Notes: generated from the sequence alone by a model not told the origin. Shown: positions 51,717 through 60,346, counted from the first letter of the stretch. The stretch is DNA of 64,000 nucleotides from CAWINY01 sp963837635 (GCA_963837635.1 CAWINY010000006.1:930001-994000); one strand, 5' to 3'. Translations and numbers: made by a program.

Positions 51717-52763
51717 ATGTCCTCGCAACCCCCTACGGAGCCGTCGCTTCACCTTTCTAACCCCGAGCCGGCGTCTCGCGAACGCAGGAGCACGCCTCGC
51801 TTTCAAACCGATCACTGGGTGCACTGGTGGAAAGAAGGCGAGAGCATGCCCCGCCGGGGGCACATGATGAATATCAGCGCCGGCGGCTGCTTTATCGAGG
51901 CAAAGCAGTCGGTCCCGCCAGGGACCCGTGTCATGGTCGCGCTCACGCGGGCCCTCAAAGCGGAGGGCGAGGTCCGCTTTCGCATCTTCGGCAGATGCAT
52001 GGGGATTCGCTTCATCGAAATCGATCGAAAACGGCTGTTGTGGATCGCCCCCTGTGAGCAACTCGCGGCGGACCTTGAGAGCGACGAAGCATCTTCGGGC
52101 TCCGAATCGGCGGAAGAAGAAGTCTTGAACGAGAATGAAGTAGAGTTGGACCGGGCTAGCGCGCATGCTCTCTACCTGCAAGTGCTTAAGGTGGTGAATG
52201 TCCCGGAGCTGGATTTCGGCGCCATCGAACGGTTGATTGCAGCCGAGCCTGTGCTGCGGTACTGGCTACTTCGGTATTTGAATACGGTAGCCTCGTTTCG
52301 GGTGGCGATTAAGTCCATTCCCCAAGCGCTAACCCTCCTGGGCGAACGGGATCTTCGCAGGGGGCTTATGCTGATGTGCGCCGTGTTAGCGAATACTGGC
52401 AAGCTTCTGGGGTTGATGGTTCCGGCTCTGGTCCGTGGCCGATTCTGCGAGTTACTGGCGCCGGCGAGCAGAGTTTCAGAGTCAGCCGCGTTGATGCTTG
52501 GCTTGTTCTCCGGTATGGATGTGATGCTGGATACATCCACGGAAGCGATGCTGGAGCAGGCCTGTCTTCCGGCCGAGGTTGGGGAGGCATTGCTCGGCGC
52601 GCCCAACGAATTGCGCGTGCTCTATGAGCTGGCCCTGGCTTTTGAGTCGGGCGAACCGTCCACCCGCGAGGAAGCGATTAAAAAGGCCAGCGTTTCTGAG
52701 GGCGCGGCGAACCAAGCCTACGCGGAGGCGGTGCAGTGGGCCCGCGGCTTGCGCTTGAGCTGA
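51717..52763 (+). CDS. PilZ-HDOD signalling protein
   Basis: 348 residues. N-terminal PilZ domain with c-di-GMP-binding residues RxxxR (RRSTPRF) and NxSxxG (MNISAGGCF), then a linker, and an HDOD domain (about 160-348) with LYLQVLKVVNVPELDFGAIE, YWLLRYLNTVAS and IPQALTLLGERDLRRGLMLM. HDOD lacks HD catalytic residues by definition. It is a close paralogue of the C-terminal part of the EAL-HDOD protein downstream (53353-54579). The ATG at 51717 has AAGAGG upstream; a GTG at 51684 would add 11 residues. Confidence 0.85.
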   Translation: MSSQPPTEPSLHLSNPEPASRERRSTPRFQTDHWVHWWKEGESMPRRGHMMNISAGGCFIEAKQSVPPGTRVMVALTRALKAEGEVRFRIFGRCMGIRFIEIDRKRLLWIAPCEQLAADLESDEASSGSESAEEEVLNENEVELDRASAHALYLQVLKVVNVPELDFGAIERLIAAEPVLRYWLLRYLNTVASFRVAIKSIPQALTLLGERDLRRGLMLMCAVLANTGKLLGLMVPALVRGRFCELLAPASRVSESAALMLGLFSGMDVMLDTSTEAMLEQACLPAEVGEALLGAPNELRVLYELALAFESGEPSTREEAIKKASVSEGAANQAYAEAVQWARGLRLS

Positions 52764-53004
52764 GGAGCGAAGCCACCGCCCCCAGAGACTCCGTTTTGTT
52801 CCCCAGGAAACACATCAGGACGATAGGTTACCTAAGGTCGATTACCGAAGTCACCCGCGTTTGGGAGGATTTCCCTTGCACTGCCCCTCATCCGCTGCCG
52901 ATACTCAACATCGCAGCCAATACCAGAGCGGATGGCTTGGGGAGAATAGAAGATGTGCGGCTTGGCTCCGCTCGCGCCCAGAGACTGGCGTGGATGTTTA
53001 ACCC

Positions 53005-53349
53005 ATGGAGTCAAACGGCATGCCATCGCAATCCGATAGGGAACTTCCGATTCGTGTCTCTCAACAGGAGCAGAAAGCAAGCGAACGCAGGGGTGGGGAC
53101 CGGTTTCCATCCGATCGCGGGGTGCGTTGGTGGAAGGAGGGCGAAGGTATGACCCATCAGGACCGCCTAAAAAATGTTAGCACCGGCGGCTGCTTTGTCG
53201 AAACCAAAGATCCGGCTCCGGAAGGCACTATTGTGACTGCCGTGCTCACCATGGGCGGAGCTACAATCAAGACGCTCGGTGAAGTCCGGTTCTGTGACCC
53301 TGGCAAAGGCATGGGGATATGCTTCGCCAATATCGAGCGAATGAGCTAA
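53005..53349 (+). CDS. Single-domain PilZ protein
   Basis: 114 residues. It has the PilZ motif pair R-G-G-D-R and N-V-S-T-G-G in RLKNVSTGGCFVETK, and the same WWKEGEGMTHQDR pattern as the PilZ half of the preceding protein (WWKEGESMPRRGH). It should bind c-di-GMP. The alternative start MPSQSDRELP at 53020 is possible. Followed after three bases by the EAL-HDOD gene, so both are cotranscribed. Confidence 0.82.
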   Translation: MESNGMPSQSDRELPIRVSQQEQKASERRGGDRFPSDRGVRWWKEGEGMTHQDRLKNVSTGGCFVETKDPAPEGTIVTAVLTMGGATIKTLGEVRFCDPGKGMGICFANIERMS

Positions 53350-53352
53350 CTG

Positions 53353-54579
53353 ATGCCCGACCCAGCGCAATCCACGCAGACGCGGTTCATTGCGCGGCAA
53401 CCCATTTTCAACCGCGATAAGACGGTTGCGGGATACGAGCTGTTATTTCGCGCAACCGCGGAAAACGTTTTTAACGGCAGCGATAGCGACCACGCGTCGA
53501 TGTCATGCATGGATACTGCGGTTTTGGTTGGCTTCAACACCCTTTCCAATGGGCGCAGTGTCTTTGTTAACTGCACCCGGGATTCCCTCCTGAATGGCTA
53601 CCTTACCCTGTTCTCGCCCGCGCTCACGGTGGTGGAGATCCTGGAGACTGTCACTCCCGATGCCGAGGTGGTTGCGGCCTGCCGGGAACTGAAAAAAGCA
53701 GGATATCGGATTGCGCTCGACGACTTCGTGGACAAACCTGACTATGCTCCCCTGACCGAATTGGCCGACATCATCAAGGTGGACTTTCTGTTGTCCCCGC
53801 CGCTGGTCCGAGAGGCGCTGGTTAAGAAATTCGGCAGAACCGGTACCCAGTTGCTGGCCGAGAAAGTGGAGACGCACGAGGAGTTTTCCGCGGCTGTCCA
53901 GCTCGGCTTCAAGCTCTTTCAAGGTTACTTCTTCTGTAAACCGACGGTTCTTTCCACCCACGACGTCGCGAGCTCACGTACCATTTACTTGCGGATTCTC
54001 AAAGCCGTGAATGCCCCGGAGCTGGATTTCGGCAACATTGAACAGTTGATTAAGTCCGAGCCGGCACTCTATTACCGGCTGCTTCGCTATTTAAACTCCG
54101 TGGCCTTTGTCTTTCGGGGAGAAATCCGATCGATTGCCCAAGCTTTAGTGTTGCTGGGGGAACGGGACCTTCGCCGCTGGTTAATGCTGGTGTGCGCGGT
54201 GCTGGCCAGTAACGGCAAACCGCTGGAGCTGGTGATCCTTGCTCTCGTCCGGGCCCGGTTCTGCGAGTTGCTGGCGCGTTCCAGCCGAGCTTCGGAGTCG
54301 GCCTCGTTCATGCTCGGTTTGTTTTCCCTGATGGATGCCATTCTGGATACCACCAAGGAATTCGTTGTGGAGCAGGTCTCGCTTCCATCCGAGGTCGAGG
54401 CAGCCTTGCTTGGCACACCGAACGCCCTACGCACGGTCTATGAGCTTGTCGTGGCCTTTGAATTCGGGGAATGGTCCGCTTGCGAGGAGTTGATCCACCG
54501 CATGCGCATCCGGGGAGACGCAGTAAATCAAGCCTACGCGGAAGCGGTCACCTGGGTCCAAGGCTTGCAGTTGAGCTAG
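53353..54579 (+). CDS. Degenerate EAL + HDOD protein (YuxH family)
   Basis: 408 residues. The N-terminal EAL domain has lost the catalytic motif: the EAL triplet position reads ELL in AGYELLFRA, while QPIFNRDKTV, VEILETV, RIALDDFVDKPDY, LAEKVETHEEF and LFQGYFFCKPTVL follow the fold. Hydrolysis of c-di-GMP is unlikely. The C-terminal HDOD domain (IYLRILKAVNAPELDFGNIE, YRLLRYLNSVAF, IAQALVLLGERDLRRWLMLV) closely matches that of the PilZ-HDOD protein. It probably scaffolds or signals with the adjacent PilZ protein. ATG at 53353. Confidence 0.9.
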   Translation: MPDPAQSTQTRFIARQPIFNRDKTVAGYELLFRATAENVFNGSDSDHASMSCMDTAVLVGFNTLSNGRSVFVNCTRDSLLNGYLTLFSPALTVVEILETVTPDAEVVAACRELKKAGYRIALDDFVDKPDYAPLTELADIIKVDFLLSPPLVREALVKKFGRTGTQLLAEKVETHEEFSAAVQLGFKLFQGYFFCKPTVLSTHDVASSRTIYLRILKAVNAPELDFGNIEQLIKSEPALYYRLLRYLNSVAFVFRGEIRSIAQALVLLGERDLRRWLMLVCAVLASNGKPLELVILALVRARFCELLARSSRASESASFMLGLFSLMDAILDTTKEFVVEQVSLPSEVEAALLGTPNALRTVYELVVAFEFGEWSACEELIHRMRIRGDAVNQAYAEAVTWVQGLQLS

Positions 54580-54667
54580 CCGTACCTGAGCCAAAAGCCG
54601 AAAGACGTCCGCTCCTCACGCCATGTACAATCCGTTGTCGATACTACAAGCCTGGGAACGAGAATAG

Positions 54668-55453
54668 ATGGTTACCATTCCTTTTATCAAAGCATGTGCC
54701 TGCGGGAACGACTTCCTGCTGGTGGACCGTGGCCAGGCCGGCGGAAGCGACTTGGTGGAGATTACGCGCCGGATGTGTGACCGCCATGAAGGGGTTGGGG
54801 CTGACGGCGTCGAATGGCTCTCCGCCGATCCGCAGGCCGATATCCGCGCGCACCTGCTAAACGCCGACGGCTCCGAGGCGGAACTCTCCGGCAACGGCAC
54901 TCGCTGCGTGGCCGCCTACATGGTTTCACGTGCCCCTCGCGGTTCCGTCACGGTGCGCACCGGCGCCGGCATTAAGACCTGCACCCTGGTCAGCGAGAAC
55001 GACGGGGCCTACGATTTTGAGATCGCCATGGGCGAACCTGAGGTGGGCGACCCGTTTTCCATCAAGCTGGCCTTCGGCGAGGTTAGCGGCATCCCGGTCT
55101 CGATGGGAAATCCGCATTTCGTGCAGTTTGTCGATGCATTCAAGGTTGGATGGCAGGCCGACGCGGCGGAGATTGGCAAGCATCACGACTTCAAGCACGG
55201 CGTTAACGTGGAACTGGTGCGGGTACGCGATGAGCACAATCTGGAGGTCCGCTTCTTTGAGCGCGGCGCCGGCGAGACGATGTCGTCCGGTACGGGCTCC
55301 TGTGCCTCCGCCGTGGCCTCCATCGCCGCAGGCCGGGCGAAGAGCCCGGTTTCGGTTCATGCCGAGGGCGGCACGCAGGTGGTGCGCTGGGACAGGGAAA
55401 TCTTCCTGCGCGGCTCAGCGCGGCTGGTGTGCAAGGGAGAGTTTTACTTCTAG
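54668..55453 (+). CDS. dapF: Diaminopimelate epimerase with Ser in place of both catalytic Cys
   Basis: 261 residues, racemising LL- to meso-diaminopimelate for lysine and peptidoglycan. The family layout is kept: CGNDFLLVDRGQAG, HEGVGADGVEWLS, NADGSEAELSGNGTRCVAAY, IPVSMGNPHFVQFVD, ERGAGETMSSGTGSCASAVA. Both catalytic Cys positions are Ser: S74 (E. coli C73) in ELSGNG and S207 (E. coli C217) in MSSGTG. In E. coli such changes weaken or block activity, so this may be a clade-specific active site or an altered function. It stands before ldcA and mpl, which argues for use with mDAP peptides. Confidence 0.88.
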   Translation: MVTIPFIKACACGNDFLLVDRGQAGGSDLVEITRRMCDRHEGVGADGVEWLSADPQADIRAHLLNADGSEAELSGNGTRCVAAYMVSRAPRGSVTVRTGAGIKTCTLVSENDGAYDFEIAMGEPEVGDPFSIKLAFGEVSGIPVSMGNPHFVQFVDAFKVGWQADAAEIGKHHDFKHGVNVELVRVRDEHNLEVRFFERGAGETMSSGTGSCASAVASIAAGRAKSPVSVHAEGGTQVVRWDREIFLRGSARLVCKGEFYF

Positions 55454-55546
55454 TCGTTGGCCGTTAGTCGGTGGTCGTTAGCGACAAGGTGGGTAGTACA
55501 GGCGAAGGACTAACGGCTAACGACCAACGACTAACGACCAACGACC
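55453..55546. repeat. Inverted GTCGTTGGCC/GGCCAACGAC-type repeat
   Basis: GTCGTTGGCCGTTAGTCGG on the left and CTAACGACCAACGACTAACG on the right can pair, with a centre of about 45 bases between dapF and ldcA. It belongs to the same simple repeat type as 26596-26630 and 47950-47985. Confidence 0.7.
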
Positions 55547-55570
55547 GGCTGCCTCTGCTATCCTCAAACC

Positions 55571-56551
55571 TTGCACCCGGAAAAACCAAAACCGACGCTC
55601 AAGCCGGCCCCGTTGCGCCCGGGGGACACAATCGCGATCGTGGCGCCGGCGGGGCCAATCCGGCGCGAGGCGTTGGAGTGCGGCTGCGCTTACCTGCGCG
55701 AGCTGGGTTACCGGCCTTTATATCGTGAGACGATCTTCGATCGCGAGCTTTACTTTGCGGGAACTGTCCAGCGGCGGCTGGATGAACTTCACGAGGCCTT
55801 TGCCGACCCGGCAGTGCGCGGCATCCTGTGCGCGCGTGGCGGGTATGGTTGCAACCACCTGCTGCCGCGGCTGGATTTTGAGCTGATCCGCCGCAACCCA
55901 AAGATATTCGTCGGACTGAGTGACATCACGACCCTGCTTACCGCCATTTACGACCGTACCGGTCTGGTCACCTTTCACGGCCCGATGGCGGCAGCGCAGT
56001 TTTCCCAGCGGGCGGTGAGTTTGAAGAGCTGGCATTGCGCTATGACCGGGCGGGTTCCGTTTGCGCTCAAGGCAGAGGCGCTGGGCGGCGGCGAGGCTGA
56101 AGGGGTGTTGTACGGCGGCTGCCTGTCGCTGCTGGTGCAGTCGCTGGGCACGCCCTGGGAGATCCGCACCGAGGGGACTATCCTATTTCTTGAAGATGTG
56201 AACGAACCCGCGTACCGCATCGACCGCATGCTGATGCACCTGAGGCTTGCGGGCAAACTGGATCAAGTGCGCGGCATCGTGTTTGGCGACTCGTTGGTGA
56301 AAGCCGGCGATCCGATTGCCGCCGCGACGGTAGTGCGCAACGTGATCGGCGATCTCAGCGTGCCGGTGGCGATGGGTCTGCAGAGCGGGCATATCTATCC
56401 CAGCTCGACCTTGCCCATCGGGGTGCGCGCGCGTTTGGATTGCACCCAGCCGGTGGCGCGACTGGTGATCGAGGAGGCGGCAACAGAAGGGGATCCCGGC
56501 GCAGCCATGGACGATGCGGCGCGTTGGGTTCCGGGGCCCGGGGAAGAATGA
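55571..56551 (+). CDS. ldcA: LD-carboxypeptidase (family S66)
   Basis: 326 residues. It removes the terminal D-Ala from recycled muropeptide stems (L-to-D bond). The nucleophilic Ser is in IFVGLSDITTLLTAI, Glu in LFLEDVNEPAYRIDRML and His in GLQSGHIYPSSTLPIG; the N-terminal motif is APAGPI and LCARGGYGCNHL. There is no signal peptide, so it is cytoplasmic. TTG start at 55571. Its stop overlaps the mpl ATG (ATGA). Confidence 0.92.
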   Translation: MHPEKPKPTLKPAPLRPGDTIAIVAPAGPIRREALECGCAYLRELGYRPLYRETIFDRELYFAGTVQRRLDELHEAFADPAVRGILCARGGYGCNHLLPRLDFELIRRNPKIFVGLSDITTLLTAIYDRTGLVTFHGPMAAAQFSQRAVSLKSWHCAMTGRVPFALKAEALGGGEAEGVLYGGCLSLLVQSLGTPWEIRTEGTILFLEDVNEPAYRIDRMLMHLRLAGKLDQVRGIVFGDSLVKAGDPIAAATVVRNVIGDLSVPVAMGLQSGHIYPSSTLPIGVRARLDCTQPVARLVIEEAATEGDPGAAMDDAARWVPGPGEE

Positions 56552-57987
56552 AGCACATCCATCTGATTGGTATCTGCGGCACGGCGATGGCGTCGCTGGC
56601 CGGCATGCTCAAGCAACGCGGCTTTCACGTGACCGGTTCGGATGCGGCGGCTTATCCACCGATGTCGGACTTTCTCGCCTCGCTAGGCATTCATGTGGCG
56701 CAGCCCTACGCCGAGCTGAATCTTGAGCCGCGGCCGGACATGGTTGTAATCGGCAATGCGATTTCGCGCGGCAATCCCGAGCTGGAGTTGGTGCTCGACC
56801 AGCGCATCCCGTTCCAGTCCCTGCCGCAGTTGCTCTACGACGAGTTTCTGCGCGGGCGCGAGCCCATTGTGGTCGCGGGCACGCATGGCAAGACGACCAC
56901 AACCTCGATGCTGAGCTGGATCTTCCACGCGGCTGACCGGCAGCCGTCGTTTCTGATCGGCGGGATTGCGGAGAACTTCGGCGCCAGCTTCGCGCTCGGC
57001 CAGGGCGCACACTTCGTCCTCGAGGGCGACGAGTACGACACCGCCTTCTTCGACAAGGGCCCGAAATTCCTGCACTACTTTCCGGATGCGGTGATCCTGA
57101 CTTCGGTCGAGTTCGATCATGGTGATATCTATCGCGACCTCGAGGCGGTGAAGACCGCGTTCAAGCGTCTGGTGAACCTTGTGCCGCGGCGCGGGAGGCT
57201 TGTCGCCTGGGACGGCGCCGAGAATGTCACCGAGTGTGTAGCGCGTGCCTTCTGCCCGGTGGAGCGCTACGGCTTCGGCGAGCAGTCGCACTGGCGAATT
57301 GTCGACGTTCGCTACGAGCCCGAGCGAACGTCCTGGACGGTGCTGCGTAAACCCACATCTGCCAAAGGCGGGCAGATGTGGGGCACCGTTAGCCCATGGG
57401 CGCAGTTTTCATTTCCGCTGGCCGGGGAGTACAACGTGCTGAACGCGACTGCGGCGGCGGCCATCGCGGCGGATTACGGCATCGCGCCCCAGGTCATTGC
57501 CGAGGCGCTGCGCAGCTTCCGCAGCGTGAAAAGGCGGCTCGAAATCAAGGCCGAAGTGAACGGGATCACCATCATCGACGACTTTGCCCATCATCCGACC
57601 GCCATTGCCGAGACCTTGAAGGCGCTGCGCACGCGTTACTCGGGGCGCAGGTTGTGGGCGGTGCTGGAGCCGCGCTCGAACACGCTGGCGCGCAACTTCT
57701 TCCAGAAGGAGCTGGGCGAGAGCCTGTCGATCGCCGACCAGGTGGTGATTGCCAGCGTGTACCGCGCCGACCGAATCGCCGCTCCCGAGCGCCTCGACGT
57801 GGATGCGCTGGTGGCTACGCTTAGCGTCAACGGACGCCGGGCGCGGCATCTGCCGGATGCCGATGCGATCGCGGCGGCCATTGCGCCGGAGTTGCGCCCC
57901 GGCGACGTAGTGGCAATTCTTTCCAACGGCGGCTTCGGCGGCATCTACGAGAAACTTCCCGCGTGCATTCGCGAGCTATCGCTATGA
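56548..57987 (+). CDS. mpl: UDP-N-acetylmuramate:L-Ala-gamma-D-Glu-mDAP ligase
   Basis: 479-residue Mur-ligase relative that links recycled tripeptide to UDP-MurNAc using ATP. Signatures are IHLIGICGTAMASLAGMLKQ, VVAGTHGKTTTTSML (P-loop), VLEGDEYDTAFFDKGPKFLH, SVEFDHGDIYRDLEAVKTAF and IIDDFAHHPTAIAETL. Residues about 267-281 (RKPTSAKGGQMWGTVSP region) come from a palindromic repeat read in frame (57352-57388) near the junction of central and C-terminal domains. The start ATG at 56548 overlaps the ldcA stop. Confidence 0.93.
   Translation: MKHIHLIGICGTAMASLAGMLKQRGFHVTGSDAAAYPPMSDFLASLGIHVAQPYAELNLEPRPDMVVIGNAISRGNPELELVLDQRIPFQSLPQLLYDEFLRGREPIVVAGTHGKTTTTSMLSWIFHAADRQPSFLIGGIAENFGASFALGQGAHFVLEGDEYDTAFFDKGPKFLHYFPDAVILTSVEFDHGDIYRDLEAVKTAFKRLVNLVPRRGRLVAWDGAENVTECVARAFCPVERYGFGEQSHWRIVDVRYEPERTSWTVLRKPTSAKGGQMWGTVSPWAQFSFPLAGEYNVLNATAAAAIAADYGIAPQVIAEALRSFRSVKRRLEIKAEVNGITIIDDFAHHPTAIAETLKALRTRYSGRRLWAVLEPRSNTLARNFFQKELGESLSIADQVVIASVYRADRIAAPERLDVDALVATLSVNGRRARHLPDADAIAAAIAPELRPGDVVAILSNGGFGGIYEKLPACIRELSL
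57352..57388. repeat. Palindromic repeat inside mpl
   Basis: CCCACATCTGCC, AAAGGC, GGGCAGATGTGGGGCACCG: the GGTGCCCCACATCTGCC family, in frame and without stop codons, encoding PTSAKGGQMWGT. The copy inside ctaA reads PTSAKTGHMWDT, almost the same peptide. Confidence 0.9.
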
Positions 57988-57991
57988 ACAT

Positions 57992-58280
57992 CTGGCACAG
58001 AGGCACAGAGACACAGAGAGAAATACAAATCGGGTTGCTGTATACCCCTGCCCCTCAAAGGAAGATTGTCATCCTGAGCGAGAACCGCGCCAGAATGTGT
58101 CAGGCCTCTTTTTGGCCTGACACATGCGCGGTCCGAGTCGAAGGACCTGGTGTTTCGGACGCGTTTTTGAAACAAGCTCCGGGTGATATGCACACATCCA
58201 TGAAAACCTGCCACAGAGTCACAGAGACACAGAGCAAAGCCATAATTGTATTTCTCTGTGTCTCTGTGCCTCGGTGGCTG
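57992..58280. repeat. Repeat-rich leader of plsC (ACAGAGACACAGAG and TGTCAGGCC hairpins)
   Basis: 57992-58020 is TGGCACAGAGGCACAGAGAC and ACAGAGAG. 58095-58125 is a perfect hairpin, ATGTGTCAGGCC-TCTTTTT-GGCCTGACACAT. 58210-58278 forms a 25-bp imperfect hairpin, GCCACAGAGTCACAGAGACA against TGTGTCTCTGTGCCTCGGTG. Between these is a TCATCCTGAGCG fragment. A frame across them (57963-58307) is not supported as a gene. Confidence 0.8.
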
Positions 58281-58306
58281 ATTTTTCTTAACGAGGCGCG
58301 CGGCTG

Positions 58307-59008
58307 ATGCGCTGGCTGCTGACGCTGCTCTTCTGGACCGTCTCGATTCCGCTGGCTGCTCTTGTGCTATTTCCTTGGACCCTGATCACGGGAGACAGCC
58401 GGCTGCTATATCGTGCCGGCAACCGGTTGGCATGGCTAGGCGTGCGCATCGCCGGGGTGAAGGTAGAGGTCGTCGGCCGGGAGCAGTTAGATCCGGCGCG
58501 GACCTACATCTTCATGTCGAACCATGCTTCCAACCTGGACCCGCCGATTCTGTTGCCCTTGATCCCGCGGCGGACCTCCGTGCTGGTGAAAAACGAGCTG
58601 TTCAAGATCCCCATCCTGGGACGGGCGATGCGGATCGCCTCTCTGGTGCCGGTGGACCGCGCCAATCGCGAGCGCGCCCTCGCCAGCCTCACGGCCGCGC
58701 GCGAGGTGCTCGCCCAAGGGATCAACATGACTATCTTTGTCGAGGGGACGCGCTCGCCTGACGGCCGTCTGCTGCCCTTCAAGCAAGGCCCGTTCTATCT
58801 GGCAATCGAGAGCGGCACGCCTGTGGTTCCGGTTACCATCGTCAACACCCATCAGCTGATGCCCAAGGGCAAGCACTTGGCAAAAGCAGGGCGGGCGTCG
58901 GTTATCTTCCATTCGCCCATCGACCCGAAGCCGTTTGCCAGCCGCTATGAGCTGATGGTCGCGGTGCGCGGGCAGATTGCGAGCGGGCTGGAAAGCAGTG
59001 ACTCGTAA
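58307..59008 (+). CDS. plsC: 1-acyl-sn-glycerol-3-phosphate acyltransferase
   Basis: 233-residue membrane-associated enzyme making phosphatidate. HX4D motif in FMSNHASNLDPPILL, then LVKNELFKIPILGRAMRI, FVEGTRSPDGRLLPFKQGPF and IESGTPVVPVTIVNTHQLMP. The N-terminal hydrophobic segment (LLTLLFWTVSIPLAALVLFP) should anchor it. ATG start at 58307, right after a large hairpin. Confidence 0.92.
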   Translation: MRWLLTLLFWTVSIPLAALVLFPWTLITGDSRLLYRAGNRLAWLGVRIAGVKVEVVGREQLDPARTYIFMSNHASNLDPPILLPLIPRRTSVLVKNELFKIPILGRAMRIASLVPVDRANRERALASLTAAREVLAQGINMTIFVEGTRSPDGRLLPFKQGPFYLAIESGTPVVPVTIVNTHQLMPKGKHLAKAGRASVIFHSPIDPKPFASRYELMVAVRGQIASGLESSDS

Positions 59009-59042
59009 GCTGTCCCGGTCATTTCGTTTGTCATGCTGAGCC

Positions 59043-59162
59043 GGGTGCCCCACGTTCGCCTTCTTTTGGCTAACGTGGGGACCTTCTTGCGCCACTCGAA
59101 CACCGGGGTACATGGTTCGCCCAGGTTAGCGCCGAACGACACGGCGCGAACCTGGGGCACCC
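59043..59162. repeat. Dispersed two-hairpin repeat, copy 1
   Basis: GGGTGCCCCACGTTCGCC, TTCTTTTGGC, TAACGTGGGG forms one stem, and GGTTCGCCCAGGTTAGCGCC with GGCGCGAACCTGGGGCACC another. Copy 2 at 61301-61412 is nearly the same. Both flank the two PEP-CTERM genes. Confidence 0.8.
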
Positions 59163-59251
59163 TGCTCTCGCTGCCGAAACTGAACAACTCCCAAAAGAAA
59201 TCCCGATCTTTTTGGGATCGGGAACCGGGCCCCACTTCTTTGGCCGATGTA

Positions 59252-59470
59252 GAGGATCGCTGGCTCCGCTCAGTCGGGCGCGCCGTGTAGAGGCCCGACT
59301 GAGGGCGACCGGGATACCTGTCTTGGAACTGCCCCTGTACGCTCCGCGTATGGTTTCACGCGCAGCGTACGGCAGAGCAGTTCAGGCCTACTTCAAGAAA
59401 CGGCGGCGGGCGAATCCAGCCAAGCCAAGCAGGCCACTGCCAAACAGCGCAAGCGACGCCGGCTCCGGGA
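59252..59470. repeat. Direct repeat copy 1: PEP-CTERM coding end plus 3' hairpins
   Basis: About 219 bp, largely matching 60129-60346. It covers the last roughly 25 codons of the PEP-CTERM gene (minus strand) and the downstream hairpins CTCAGTCGGGC/GCCCGACTGAG and GTACGCT/AGCGTAC with GGAACTGC/GCAGTTC. Confidence 0.85.
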
Positions 59471-60026
59471 CATCCGTTGGGCTATCAAGGGAATACCCAG
59501 TATTTGCATATGGTACTGTCCCCGTCAGCCCGGTGTAGCCCGGGGCAGACGAAGAATTTAATCCCGTGCAATAGCTTGTCGTGATTCCCGGGCAATACGT
59601 TGTCGTAAACCCGTTCGAAGTCTCTGCAATCTTCACAGAGTTGCTTTGGAATGAGCTGGGCAGCCCGACATCGGCGGCGAGGCCCCCATTGAGATCATCA
59701 GAGTAGATAAACGCTACGTAGACAGGGGTTGTGGCGCCTATGTTTTCAAAGCGGATCAAGTCGCCTACTTGACCATTCTGAGAACCGAGCTCCGTGATTT
59801 CCACATCCCCGCTTACGACGCCGTGGGTGAAAACGGTGGGGCTTAAGGTATACATCTCCGTCTTAATGCCAGAGAGAGGGTCGACGGCCAAGCCAACGCT
59901 GGAGCACCAAGCCGCACCCGTACATCCACTGAGGTTCTCAAAGAATGCAGGGTCATTGTCAGTGTCGGCAAGGGCGATACCTGCCGATAGGGCCACGAAC
60001 AACAAAACCAAAAGACAACGTTTCAT
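59388..60026 (-). CDS. PEP-CTERM sorting-domain protein
   Basis: 212 residues. Signal peptide MKRCLLVLLFVALSAGIALA; the mature part has two Cys pairs (SGCTGAAWC, PGITTSYCTG), and it ends with DVPEPASLALFGSGLLGLAG then FARRRFLK. The PEP motif and hydrophobic stretch with a basic tail direct it to exosortase. The last 20 residues and the 3' flank are nearly identical to those of the neighbouring PEP-CTERM gene. ATG at 60026. Function unknown; secreted to the matrix by inference. Confidence 0.88.
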   Translation of the reverse strand: MKRCLLVLLFVALSAGIALADTDNDPAFFENLSGCTGAAWCSSVGLAVDPLSGIKTEMYTLSPTVFTHGVVSGDVEITELGSQNGQVGDLIRFENIGATTPVYVAFIYSDDLNGGLAADVGLPSSFQSNSVKIAETSNGFTTTYCPGITTSYCTGLNSSSAPGYTGLTGTVPYANTGYSLDSPTDVPEPASLALFGSGLLGLAGFARRRFLK

Positions 60027-60128
60027 AGTTTCTCCACGTCTCCATTTTCCAGAATCCAATACTGAGAACCTCAAGAACCCAATCCTGTCAGGATCGGGTT
60101 CCGGGTCCTTAATCTTCTCCGGGCAATG

Positions 60129-60346
60129 AGGACAGCCGCTGACTCCGCTCAGTCGGGCGCCGTGTTGAGGCCCGACTGAGGGTGACCGGGATACCTGTCT
60201 TGGAACTGCCCCTGTACGCTCCGCGTATGGTTTTACGCGCAGCGTACAGCAGAGCAGTTCAGGCCTACTTCAAGAAACGGCGGCGGGCAAATCCAGCCAA
60301 GCCAAGCAAGCCGCTGCCAAACAGCGCCAGCGAAGCCGGCTCGGGA
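60129..60346. repeat. Direct repeat copy 2: PEP-CTERM coding end plus 3' hairpins
   Basis: Second copy of the module at 59252-59470, covering the 3' end of the next PEP-CTERM gene and its terminator-like hairpins. Differences are few and scattered. Confidence 0.85.

Noticed and set aside
57963..58307. 114-codon plus-strand frame through the plsC leader
   Set aside because: Made of ACAGAG-type repeats; overlaps the mpl end and has no ribosome-binding site.
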